The notes under the pieces are model-generated. The model was not told the origin of the DNA. It did not search any database and was given only the letters and a program-made list of their open reading frames with translations. Below are positions 26,511 through 36,680 of a stretch of 64,000 nucleotides of DNA, in pieces; position 1 is the first letter of the stretch, and each line of letters begins with the position of its first letter. The stretch spans positions 83,572,457-83,636,456 of the forward strand of contig NC_031768.1 of NCBI RefSeq assembly GCF_001522545.3. Reading direction: 5' to 3'. The stretch is from Parus major (lineage: Eukaryota; Chordata; Aves; Passeriformes; Paridae). The translations under genes and the position numbers were made by a program.

Positions 26511-26670
26511 ATTGAGTGTCTCAGCCCAGACAATGGGCCCCTGCCTCCAGGAGTGTGCGACTGAAATAAATCCACTGACTTGAGCAGCCGCGCGCCATCG
26601 CGACCGAAAGCCGAAGCTGGTTTCCGACACACAAACTTCCATGGAGCGTAAGCAGGGGAAGAGCATACAG
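26511..26670 (+). other. Candidate spliced exon with start codon near its 3' end
   Basis: This 160-base block is bounded by a strong acceptor (pyrimidine tract ending TTCCCTTCCAG) and a strong donor (ATACAG|GTAAGC). It holds roughly ten CpG dinucleotides, clustered at 26,588-26,650, in a neighbourhood almost without CpG. All three forward frames contain stops in its first half, so most of it would be 5' untranslated. An upstream ATG at 26,533 opens a 16-codon frame (M-G-P-C-L-Q-E-C-A-T-E-I-N-P-L-T) that closes at a TGA inside the exon. A second ATG at 26,641 stays open to the donor. I infer a 5' exon of a gene transcribed left to right, spliced from an exon to the left of the window or further upstream in it. 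It could instead be a lncRNA exon. I do not recognise the gene. Confidence 0.6.
26641..26670 (+). CDS. Partial coding start: ten codons of an alternative N-terminus
   Basis: Reading from the ATG at 26,641 gives Met-Glu-Arg-Lys-Gln-Gly-Lys-Ser-Ile-Gln, ending exactly on a codon boundary (phase 0) at the donor CAG|GTAAGC. The start context has G at +4 but T at -3, so it is moderate. The peptide is basic and has no signal-peptide or membrane character. It would be the first ten residues of a protein encoded by exons outside this window or not recognisable in it. The ATG-ended exon at about 33.8-34.1 kb also ends in phase 0, so both could feed the same downstream exon. I do not recognise this peptide. 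If the exon is wholly untranslated, this call is wrong. Confidence 0.35.
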
Positions 26671-29294
26671 GTAAGCAGCATTTTTAACTCCTTAGCATGG
26701 CTTGTGTTTGTATCAGCCCTGACTCGTGGTTTATACACAGAGGGTATGTATTAAATATCACTGTACCTGCACTACGTGTATCTATTTGAGATAATTATGG
26801 CTATTTGAGTGCTGGTGGGACTTGCAGTCTTTAATGCACTTATCCTCACAACATCTGATAAAGAGAGGAAGTATTTTTATCTGTATATTATACAGAGGAA
26901 ACTGAAGCCTAGATAGTTTTTTTGCTACACCAAGCAACTGAATTTGGATTTTCCAAGCTGAAAGCTAGCACTCAGTCTGTTGGTCTGTCTTGAAATAAGC
27001 AGTACAAATAGGCACAGAGAAGAGCGCTTCTTGTAAATTTGGGATACTGAACTACTTCACTGTGATACAGCAGTCATGATAAATTGCTACTGTTAAATAA
27101 AGTGTTAGGGAATTGTCACGTAGCTACAGAGAGGCCATGCTGTTATTAAGGATGTGAAAGGCATATATTTCAGCTTATTCTTCCATATCCATATTGATTC
27201 TGAAGTGAAAACAATAATAAAAACTAAATTTTGCCAGTAAACTAACATAATCTATCTGGAGGACAGAGCAGAAAGTGGGAGCAGAGCTCAGTCCCTCCCT
27301 GCTTGTCAGTGGTGATGTGTCAGCTGGCCAGGCAGCCCAGGCTGGAGGCACAGAATATTGATGCTACTTAATATTCTGGTGAGGATTCAGTGAGACAGGT
27401 TTGGGGTCGAGTCCTAAAAAGTTAACAAGGATTGAAAACATGTATCAGAACCAGTCATTGTACTCAGATCTGCAGTGTCAGTACCAGAAGATCACTTTTC
27501 TCTGTTATCATACAATTATGTGGGTACTTTGCCATCTCAGAAGTCAATGGCTGGTTCAACACATGAAAAGGAGGTGCCAGAAGTGAAGGTACTGGGGAAC
27601 TGGGGGCTTTATTCTTCTGTCTCAGACATTATTCTCTAAAGGGAAAAGATGTCTCCAGATCTATTTTTTTTAGTAAGACTGAGACTCTCTGTGATTGAAA
27701 TAACTGGCTTTTCATTTCCCAAGAGCATCTAGCATGTGATTCAGACTATTATTATGAATTTTTCTATTGCACAAGTGTAAATCTAAAGTGATCACAAAGT
27801 TGGTAAAGATATGTGGTCTTTTTGGAGAATTTAGAAACATTACACATGCGTCCAAACCAGAAGATTTAATCAGGAAAATAGTCTTCCTTGTGAAGAGGTT
27901 ATGGCTTGAAGATGGTTGCAGATTGGCCTTCTAAGTTTTATTTTATATTGTTTGATATGCTTCAGTATTTCATTGTAATTTAATGGCAATTCCTATTCAC
28001 ACAGCTATTCTAAATAGGTTCTTATATGTACCTATCACCTTGGTAGCCAGGTTTCTATATCAAATCCTCAACATTCTATTATTATTAAAAATATAAAAGC
28101 CATCTATTCCATCTGTTTTGTACAGTGAGGTGAACAAAATTGGATAGGAAGTCACAGTGTGGTAATAGGGTAACTATTTTTTGGAGGATCTTCCAATATA
28201 CTTATGGTCAATTGTATTGAAGAGGTATTGTATTACAGTTGTTCATGGCTGTTTTATCATGTGCTGTGAATTGAGAAATATTCTATCCTATTACTAGATT
28301 TTTTCAAAAAACCCATGCTTTAGATCTTTAGAGAGGAAAAATATGTCTTTGAAAAGGTGTAATTTGATCCTCTGAGAAATTTATACCATTCTTGACATGA
28401 TCTACACCTTCTTGATGAAGATCTTTCTTCTTCCTAAGACATCACTGGAATTTCTGGTGATAAGAGAGACCTCATTCTACTTCAGTAGACTGAAGGAACC
28501 AGCATCTCATTTGAAGTTCATATGGTATATACAGTATGTTTACACAATCACAAAACATTTACTTCAGGAGCAATTATTTTCCATGGAAGTGGCCTCCTGA
28601 TATGTTTTCCTTAGTTTAAAAAATAAAGAAAAAAAAAAAGGGGAGGAGGGACATATTTACAGAGTTACAATATAAACAATGCACAGGGAAAAAGAATGTA
28701 ACAGGCTTAGGGAAATGAGAATAGAGACCTATATGTTTACAAGACCTTCCACCTAACTGCCTATAAATAATTGTCTTGTGCATATTACCCACATCAGAGC
28801 ATGGTCTATAAGCCTGGATGTCAGCTGCAGAGCTCAGCTGCTGTTTGTAAATGGTATTAACTGTGCTCTTGGTTTTTCTGTGCTTAACTGTATATAGTTT
28901 TGTTTCATTGGCACTGTACTGTAAGCATATTCTGCACTATGCAAATATAAGAGCTGAGAAGCATATGGGCCGAATCCTGCAACATTCACTCAGGCAAATG
29001 GCCAATTCACTTGATGGGAACTTTTCCTGAGTAAGCAGTTGGAGCAGACTCTCAGCTCCATCGTATGCCTCGGCTCCTTCTCAGGTATGACAACAGACAT
29101 TGGTGCTTTGCAAGGAAGGAAAGGAAGGCTATAAGGCCCAATACTGTGGTTAGATGCTGAGTTCTGCTCTTCTTGAGACTTAAGATCCACTGAGATGCTA
29201 CAAAAGGCACAGTCAGTATAAAATGACCCTCTCCAGCCTCCAGCAGCCTGTGAAAAATCTGCCAATAAAAGGAAATACCTTTACAAAAGGAAAG
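26671..29294. other. Putative intron, with a MIR-like remnant at 26,825-26,975
   Basis: The sequence is AT-rich with no further exon recognised. At 26,825-26,975 CTTATCCTCACAACATCTGA, then TATACAGAGGAAACTGAAGCC, resembles the MIR SINE body in order and spacing; I give that identification about even odds. The rest holds nothing I can name. Confidence 0.4.
26825..26975 (+). mobile_element. MIR-like ancient SINE remnant
   Basis: CTTATCCTCACAAC, a TATTTTTATCTGTATATTATAC stretch and ACAGAGGAAACTGAAGCC lie in MIR order. The 3' part, with the expected CAAGGTCA box, is not clear. The copy is old and diverged. Confidence 0.5.
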
Positions 29295-29543
29295 AGTCTT
29301 CAGGATGAGAGGAAAGGGCCTCAGGTTGGGCCAGGGGAGGTTTAGACTACATACTAGGAAAAATTTCTTCACTAAAAAGTGATCACACATGGGAACAGGC
29401 TGCCTAGGGTAGTGGGGGAATAACCATACTCAGAAGTGTTCAAAGACTTGTGGATGTGGCACTTAAGGACATGGTTTACAAGTGGACTTGACAGTGCTGG
29501 GTCAATAGTTGGTCTTTTCCAATCTTAATAATTCTGTGATTCA
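29295..29543 (+). mobile_element. CR1 3'-end fragment, sense
   Basis: GAGAGGAAAGGGCCTCAGGTT, GCCAGGGGAGGTTTAGACTAC, AGGAAAAATTTCTTCAC, GGAACAGGCTGCC and GTGGATGTGGCACTTAAGGA are diagnostic blocks of a CR1 subfamily in sense order. The fragment ends in TTGGTCTTTTCCAATCTTAATAATTCTGTGATTC, the CR1 3' terminus. It is 5'-truncated and non-coding. Confidence 0.9.
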
Positions 29544-32500
29544 GTATTGTGTCCATCCCCAGTTTGGACATAAACTCATGGTACCAGTAGTGTAGCCATC
29601 TCTCTAGTCAATGCAGACCGATTTAAGCTGCAAGAATTCATGGAGTGAGGAGAAAGAGGAGGGAAACCCTGCTTTTGATAAAGAGCACCAGTGATTTCTG
29701 CTCCACCACCTTGTTCAAGAGCTTTGTCAGAAAGACATAACTCAAAGTGGGAACTTCAGGATTCATCTCTACATCCACCTTTGGTTCAGCCCTGCCATCT
29801 GTCATAGAGGAATGGGGTTTCACCCCTTAATGGTGTAGGTGGATAAAACCTCTGTCCCATTTCCTGATCTCTGTATATTATATGGCCCAGGCTGTGGTGG
29901 CAAGCAATTTGTTGTGGACTTCAGGTCCAAGTCCTACAAAAGCTCCCATAGGTGATTTTCTTAATTGACTCCAATTTTGTCTACACTGCCCCTCACAGCT
30001 TGATACATATCAGAGAAGCTGGATTTCCTTGATCTAGCTACCATGGGAACCAGTGCAGCACTGATGCCGTAGCACACATTTCAGCACAGTCCCCACACAG
30101 ACCCTGGTAACACACTTGGGGCTGCTGAAGTGTGTGGAACACTGGGCTGTGTGTTCTCAGAGCTAATGTCCTCCCTAATAGCTACACTAATATTAGCACT
30201 GGTACCCATATCTTTCTTTTTCCTGCAGCCATTTCTTTCAGCAGTGCCTAATTGGAAACTTAAGCTGCAGCTCTCACTCATGTTCCTCATCCTCATCCTC
30301 GTGCACTTTTTAAACAAAATAGCTAATTCAAACAGAGGCTTAAAGGTCAAACACTCCAGACCTGGTTTTGCAAACCCTTTTGTACATGGCTTTTTCCCCT
30401 TGTATTTAGGAAAAAAAAATTAAAAAAAAATAAAAAAATATTCTCATCAGGAAATGCTGGCAAAAAGGGTTTAATTACAGAAATCATTTTGCACCCTATG
30501 GAGAAAGCATGAAGAATGGCATATTTCCACATTTGAATTTCACATTCATCAAGAAAAGAGTGATTTCCCCATAAGAATGTTCTGGAGTAGTAAAAAAGAG
30601 CATTGAACCCTGGGGTGTGTATTTTATAGTCTCTGAAAGGCAAATGGTTTCACTTCCATTGATTAAAATATATGGGTTTTCCCTCTGGATTATTTTCTTG
30701 GATGTAGAAAAAAAAATGAAAATCTTTAGTAGTGTCTGTCAAGCAGTGCAGCCCCTCTAGAAGATGTCTCCACTAAAGCAAAGGGGTCACCAAACCAACT
30801 GCTGCTGAACTTGGCCAACAAGAAGCCTTTGACCACCAGATGTTGCTACTTTTTTTCCTTGATGAGTGGGGACTTTACAAAAGGTGATTCTATTTTGTTG
30901 GGGTGAATGTTAACATGGAAACACAAGCTGGCATTAGGAACACTAAGCGCTAATTGGAGTGGCAGCTCCAGGACTCGCTGTCCTTGCTCTCTGGCACACA
31001 AGGTCTAACAGGCTCGTGCACTTGTCTTGTCATTTACCTTCTTGTCCCACAGATGTGGCTTCTTTACAAACTCTTCACAAACACTGCGTGGAGGAGATCT
31101 TGACTCAGTCACTGTTCTCAAGGAGCAAAGTGCAAAGTAGCTGGGGTGCAGGACACAAGCACCACATGTCAGGCTGATGAACACTGATACTTGAATGTAT
31201 ATCTTCATAAAATGTGCTCCAAAGTGGTGTGCAGAACACTTCTGTGACCACAGTAATTCACTGTGAATTGAAGCAGGAGCAGGATTTTCCTAAGCAAAGT
31301 AGCTTTTCCCCCATTAAATTACTGTTGTTCTTTTCTTTTTTTTCCCAGGAACATTATTGTCTAGTTCTGTTAACAGAGAAAGGACAATTACACAAACAGT
31401 GCTGACCTGTTAAGCTTGAATTTACCAGCCAGAATTCAAATAAACAGCATTCTACTCCCCACTTGGGTTTACTTATTTTCTCTTAATAGTGTCACTTGAG
31501 TTTAAATAATAAATAAATAAATGTCTGGGGTGAATGGGTGGATCAACTGAGTGTTTCAAAACTGCAGGAAAGTAACGCAAACTGTAAGAGCACTAAGAAC
31601 AAGAATAAGAAAAAGTTATATGTAATTGGAAGAGAAGATGTTCCATTTCCTTTCTAAAATCAAATGCAAACTGCTCATGTGACTGATTTAGTATTGAACA
31701 AGAGAGGAAAAATTGCTTCTTGGCATTTAAATGGAAATGTTTCTTGTTCCGAAATTTTGGAAGCTTGCATACTGTATGATTTTTGAAAGGCTTATACAAT
31801 TACCATTGAATTTGGATGAGGTCTATTCCTAACAATATATATATTTCTCAGTTAAACTTTTTCCTTCCGGAGATCTAAATTACCTTTGTCTAGAGTTTAG
31901 ATTCCTGATGTGGAATGTATTCCAGAGGTAATAAGGCCAATGCAAATATATTTCATTTTTAATATGTATGTCTGAGAAAACAGTGAACAGCAGCAGCTAT
32001 TTTGCAAAGCAGACCTTAATGTCAAGGATTCTGCTGTTTTAGGATGATGTTCTGATTTGCTGTGTGCCTTTTTACTGTGATTTCTGGATTTGGAATAAAA
32101 CGCATATTTTATCTCTTGCTTTACACAAAGGCTAGAAATTTTAGGACAGGAGAAAAAGGCAGACCACAGCACACTCGTACCTGTCTGATTTAAAGGTATG
32201 CCATGAAGAAGATGATTCCCATGTAGCTCAAAGCACAGCTTGAAGTACTGCAGTCCATTATGTTCAGCACTCCTCTTACAAAGTGGTTTTAGGGCTCAAT
32301 CCCGTGTCACTCCAAGATTTGTGATGTCAACACAAGCCCTGTAGAGACTGTTGCTGAAAAGTTTTGTAAGAGTAAATTCTGAGGAGGGGCTCGAAAGAGA
32401 AAAATGAGATTATTTGGTGAATGAGAAAATGATAGGCTGAGTGTAAATGGCAATGGGTGATATATACTGACAGGAATAAGTTATTGAGAACATGCCCAAG

Positions 32501-33035
32501 GTCATGCAGTGAAGCACTAGCAGGGCCTGACACTTAGCAACACCATAACCCTTTCTTTCTTCAGAGCATGTTGAATAGCAGCATTAAAAATCACTAATTT
32601 CTTGTCACTACCATTAAAATAAACCAAAACAGATAAGACCAAAACAATCCTCCTCACCCCCCCAAATAAATAATAGCAGAAACTAGTAGCATTGATCTTC
32701 CTCCTCTAGAAGATCTAACCTTAAATCTTGCAGGCCTTCTTTCTGAGAATTTGATTTTAATTATCAAACAGCACAATTCTGTAAAAAAAGTTAAAAAATA
32801 ATAGTAGTAACTGATAATGATAGAGGTGTCATCTCCTGACACCATCGTGGATGATGCTCCCTGACCCCAAAAGCAAGACATTATGCAAGCTGCCTACCTA
32901 GAGGCACAGGAGAAACAGAGGTTTCCTGCTCCTCACGACTTCGTGCTGAAACTAGAGCCCATCCGACCCCAAGAGGTGAGGGAGGTTCACCACAGCCAGG
33001 ACATGAATGCACCACCTGAGGCAGATTTCCACTTC
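29544..33035. other. Putative intron or flank, nothing firm
   Basis: Mostly AT-rich. A possible MIR tail lies at 32,480-32,540 (GAACATGCCCAAGGTCATGCAGTGA). No exon with paired splice sites was found. The last 200 bases become C-rich and lead into the CCATNC low-complexity block. Confidence 0.4.
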
Positions 33036-33604
33036 TTCCCTCCATCCTGATCCCCATTCCATTCTCATGCTGAAGCCAATGCCATTCCAACCCAGCCCCA
33101 TGCCTATTCCATGCCCAAGACCAACCCATTCCTATCATGCCCAAGCACATCCTCTCCCATCCCTATTACCTTCTCATTCTAATGTCCACACTTGATCCAT
33201 CTCATCACCATGCCCACATACCTGTCCATGTCCACGCCTTGTCCATCCCCTCCCCAGAGCCCTGTCCATCCTCTCTCCATGCCATGCATGCCCAAATCCC
33301 CTTCATGCCCATGCCATGCCCATTCCCCTCTCCCAATGTCCATGCCATGCTCCTGTGCCCCCCCTGATCCTATGCCACGACTGCATCATACCCATACCTG
33401 TGCCCGTTCCCATCTTATGCCAGTGTTCTCCCCATGCCATGCCTGTGTCTGTGTACATCCCTAGCCCACATCTGTTCTATCATCCTGACCTTCCCATGCC
33501 TGTATTTTCCTCAGCCCCATGTTCATGCCGTGTCTGTGTCCTCCCCTGCCCCTGCCCATGCCCGTGTCCATGCCCATGTCCATGCCCGTGTCCATGCCCA
33601 CGCC
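33036..33604. repeat. CCATNC low-complexity block with a 12-bp minisatellite
   Basis: Over about 570 bases the + strand is built of irregular CCCATGCC, CCATTCC and TCCATGCC units. Its right end (33,556-33,603) resolves into four 12-base units of CCATGCCC followed by GTGT or ATGT, the last unit ending ACGC. Overlapping open frames here translate to Pro-Cys or His-Val/His-Ala runs, or Gly-His runs on the other strand, and are products of the repeat. It lies just upstream of the CpG-rich first-exon candidate, so length variation could affect promoter activity (inference). Confidence 0.85.
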
Positions 33605-34080
33605 GCCCCGGTGTCTGTTCGCACCCCGTGCCCCTCTGCACGCATCCGCAGCCGTGTCCGAGCTGCTCCCACGCCGTGGGGTGGGCAGCCGCCAGCCGCA
33701 TGTGCGCCTGTCATTCCAGCCGGGAGCGCCGGCTCCTGCCTCCCATTCATGTAACCTGTGTGTGTCTCTCTTTCTCTCTGTGTGTAACAGCGAGAGGGAG
33801 AGAGCGAGCGAGGCACGGAGAGAGGGAGGAGGAGGGGGGAAGCTTTAAATAAAGCCTTTGGATTGCAGCTGCTTATTTTGGGCAGTCCTACCAGGACGAT
33901 TCCTGTCAGGAAAGAAGCTGGACCAGTCGTTGTTCTTTTTTTTTTTTTTTTTTTTAATTTATTTTGATTTTGATTTTTGGGGGTGGCAGCGGTGTATCTC
34001 TGAGCTGCCTGCGGAGATGAGCTCCGGTGCCTGCCTGTAGTTTCCACTTTGGGATCGCTGGACACAGAAGTGGCATTTCG
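33585..34080 (+). promoter_or_regulatory. CpG-island-like promoter candidate
   Basis: CpG dinucleotides are far denser here than anywhere else in the window. Several occur in GCCGCCCCGGTG, CGCATCCGCAGCCGTGTCCG, GCAGCCGCCAGCCGCATGTG and GAGAGCGAGCGAGGCACGG. A TATA-like element, TTTAAATAAA, lies at 33,844-33,853 within the cluster and could set a start site near 33,875-33,885; the start could equally be dispersed. The exon that follows ends with a start codon and splice donor at 34,100-34,103. Strand is inferred from that donor. Confidence 0.5.
33844..33853 (+). promoter_or_regulatory. TATA-like element
   Basis: TTTAAATAAA sits directly after a purine-rich GAGAGGGAGGAGGAGGGG stretch. It would be a non-canonical TATA box. 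It is weak as isolated evidence and supported only by its place within the CpG cluster. Confidence 0.25.
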
Positions 34081-34102
34081 GTGGGGGGAAGCTGCAGACA
34101 TG
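33856..34102 (+). other. Candidate first exon ending in ATG plus splice donor
   Basis: The block ends GCTGCAGACATG|GTAAGC, a good donor with the ATG (34,100-34,102) as the last three exon bases. If this ATG is used, the exon contributes only the initiator Met and ends in phase 0. The 5' boundary is uncertain and could lie up to about 100 bases further left. The exon contains a run of 20 T (33,936-33,955) and upstream ATGs. One at 33,858 opens a 60-codon frame through the T run, ending at 34,040 (TAG), before the main ATG. An ATG-only coding exon with a long leader is known for several large transcription-factor genes. SOX5 long isoform is one I had in mind, but only from memory, so I give no symbol. 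The alternative is a non-coding first exon whose ATG is incidental. Confidence 0.5.
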
Positions 34103-35799
34103 GTAAGCTTCGCTTTTTCCTCTGAAAAGTGTATTTATACCATAGACTCTCTTGAATTTTCCCTTCCCCCTTCCCTCTTCCCACCAAACAGCCAGGCACA
34201 CAGGCTGGGGCTGGGGAGAAGCTCCCTGAATCCCTGGCTTTCCCTCCCCAGCATCCATCCTTCCCTCATGCCCAGTTCCCTGCCCTCCCCTCGCACAGTT
34301 TGCAGCAATTCGGAGGGAGGCACAGATGCTGCGGGAAGCTCCGGGCTGGGGCGGGGGGGGTTCAGACACCCCCAGACTGCCAAAGCCTTGCTTCAGGGTA
34401 TGTTTGGAGTGGATTCTCCCATCCAACCTTCCTCCTCCCCGACCCTTCCCTCTGCACCCCGAGCGGTGCGGCGGTGCTGGGGGAAGGCAGCAGTGCAGAT
34501 TGGGAGGCACTGGAGCAGGGATGCAGCTTTAAGATCAATCGGTGTTATTTATGTAATAGTAAAAGCAGGGAGGAGAGGAGGCAGAAAAAAAAAAAAAAAA
34601 GAGTAAGGAAGAAGTGCCTTGGTATTTCTCAGCTCTTTTGGCTCTGTCTGAACCCCCCATACTCATGTCCTGCTGCAGGGTGGTGCGTGGTGGGAGTGTG
34701 TGTGTGTGTATGTTTACATTTAGAGCCGTGATAGAATCGGGGGTGAGGATGGGGTCTCCCATTTCCCATTTTCCAAGGAAAGGTGGGTTTTCCTCCAACA
34801 AAAAGAAAAAAAAAAAAAAAGAAAAAAAAAAAGAAATGTGCTTGACTGCAAGTTGAGTGACAAGTCTGTTTCTTAGGCATTAAATGTTAAAGCCCTGCTT
34901 TTAGACATGCCCTGCCAGGATTAAAAGATCGCCCAAATAGTGTGGTGTTGGAGAAAAGATGCTGGAGTGCCTGGAAGAAATGCAGTGGTTCAGACTCCTG
35001 CTCGTATTCTCAACAATCTGTATTCTCAAATACAAATTTGGGCTGTTGAACATGAAACCAGACTGCTACCAAAGGGCATTTATTTCCTAGGATTTGTTTT
35101 GATTGAAAATATAGTGTAAAATATCTGAGATATTTTACTTCAAAACAAGTAGTAGTTAAGAAATTTCTAATTCTATAAAAAATAATAATTAGCCCCCCCA
35201 AACTCTAAAAGTACTCACAAGGCAGTATTATTTACTTTCTTGTCATGACCACACTTAGAAATTCACAGTGGTTATAACCATGTAAGTGCATGATTTGAAA
35301 AAATAAAATAAAATAAAATAAACCCCCCCCCCAAAACCCAACCAAAAAACATATTTATGCCACTGCCTTGTTTTATGGGATACAGAGTTCAAAATACATT
35401 TTTCATATGGCCAAAACAGAAATTACTAAATGCTCATTGAATAGATAGGCAAGAATTTTCTGCATCTTGAATGCATTTCCTCATGTTCTTTCCTGGAAAG
35501 TTCAATTCCTTATGATTTAAAAATGATAAATAAACACTGCAAAACACCAAACTCCTGAATCAAACTAAAAATTAGTCCTTCTGCCTCAAGTCTATCTTCC
35601 TCCTTAACTTTTTGCAGTGAAGCCTCACCTTGAATTTACAGCTGCATTTTTTTTTATTATTTATTATTTATTTTTTCCCTGAGAAAAGTTCCAGTGAAGG
35701 GAGGGCCATAAAATGAGAAAATGAGAGCAAATCTTTGAAGTTGGGAGTTGTCTCTGTGTTTTTTAGAGGTAAACTTCTGCTGTAGCCTGGCAAGTTGTT
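34103..35799. other. Start of putative intron, GC-rich then AT-rich
   Basis: The first 430 bases remain fairly GC-rich (34,150-34,530) and then the sequence becomes AT-rich. Simple repeats: A-runs at 34,586-34,602 and 34,799-34,836, a short (GT)n at 34,695-34,709, (TAAAA)n at 35,298-35,322 followed by ten C (35,323-35,332). The overlapping open frames here differ by strand and frame and none looks like a protein. Confidence 0.5.
35298..35332. repeat. (AAAAT)n plus C10 homopolymer
   Basis: Five AAAAT-type units followed directly by ten C residues. Simple repeat, likely polymorphic. Confidence 0.9.
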
Positions 35800-35809
35800 A
35801 GTGTGCTGC

Positions 35810-36680
35810 TCCCTGCTCTGGGGCGCCGGAGCCGGGCAGGGGAACTTGGCAGCTCCCAGCCTATCCCAATCCCATTTCTTTCGACTTCGCTGACCCTAAT
35901 AAAATTGCCTACTAGTAGGGTAGCCCCTCCCCTCCTAAGGAAAGTGCTCTGCTCCCAACATGTGCACCATATGTGCCTGCAACACCCAAGGCTTAGCATA
36001 TATTCACCTATACCATGGCAGCAGCCCGCGAATGCCACCCGCACTGTGGCTGTGGCAGGAGCCGAGGATCGGCCATCGGGAACCCCAGCCTCTCCCCTGG
36101 TAGCTGGGGGAGGCTGGGGCTGAGCCAGGGATTTGTATTTAATTTATTTCATTGGCCTCTTCAGAGCCAGGCGCCTCCCACTTAGTGCCTCTGCCTGTAG
36201 CACTTTTATAGGCTTGGGTGGAAAAAACAAGGAGTATGTGTGTGTATGTAGATATCTATATATATATACATCTATATATATATATGTTTAGTGCGGTGTG
36301 GGGGGAGCAGAAAGAGAGGAAGGCGAGTCTCCTGCGCTGTTTTGCAGCGAGGCAAGACTTGAGAGCAGCTCGCTCTGCTCTGCCTGTGTTACAAGGCTGT
36401 AGGAATCTGCTCGTTTGTGGCCATTGCGAGCTGCCCTTCCTTGTAAAATTCCCAGTGCCCAGACTCTGCCACGCCGCTGGATCACTCCTTGCTGGAGTGG
36501 GCTGCTTGGCGGCCAGGAGAATTCTTTGCTGCCATGATCCCGTGAGAATGCAATCCCCGAGAGCGCATGGCCCAAGAAAATCGGGCTCTCTGCTAGTTTG
36601 GTGTGGGTCTGGGGGCAGGGAGGGGACCGTGAGGTCAGGGAGTGTGACCGGGCATTTCCCAGGTGTTGCTCTTCCCTTGA
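35810..36680. promoter_or_regulatory. Second CpG-enriched cluster, possible alternative promoter
   Basis: CpGs recur at GGGGCGCCGGAGCCGGG, TTCGACTTCGCTG, GCCCGCGAATGCCACCCGCAC, GGATCGGCCATCGGG, AGGCGAGTCTCCTGCGCTG, CACGCCGCTGG and CCCCGAGAGCGCATGG, clearly above the window background though less dense than at 33.6-34.1 kb. The cluster is split by TA microsatellite at 36,256-36,286. No convincing donor follows on either strand, so I do not call an exon. It may be a downstream alternative promoter or an enhancer. The 245-codon open frame across it (36,218-36,955) begins in the TA repeat and has no protein-like features. Confidence 0.35.
36256..36286. repeat. (TA)n microsatellite
   Basis: TA units interrupted by two ATC-type breaks, within a CpG-enriched region. 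Confidence 0.85.

Noticed and set aside
33316..33852. 178-codon open frame, Cys-Pro rich
   Set aside because: It is read-through of the CCATGCCC minisatellite into CpG-rich sequence; overlapping frames on both strands are also open for the same reason.
34049..34731. Open frames of 143-192 codons on both strands around the candidate first exon
   Set aside because: They are mutually overlapping, run into A- or T-homopolymers and appear to reflect high GC with few stops. None continues the phase of the proposed splice donor.
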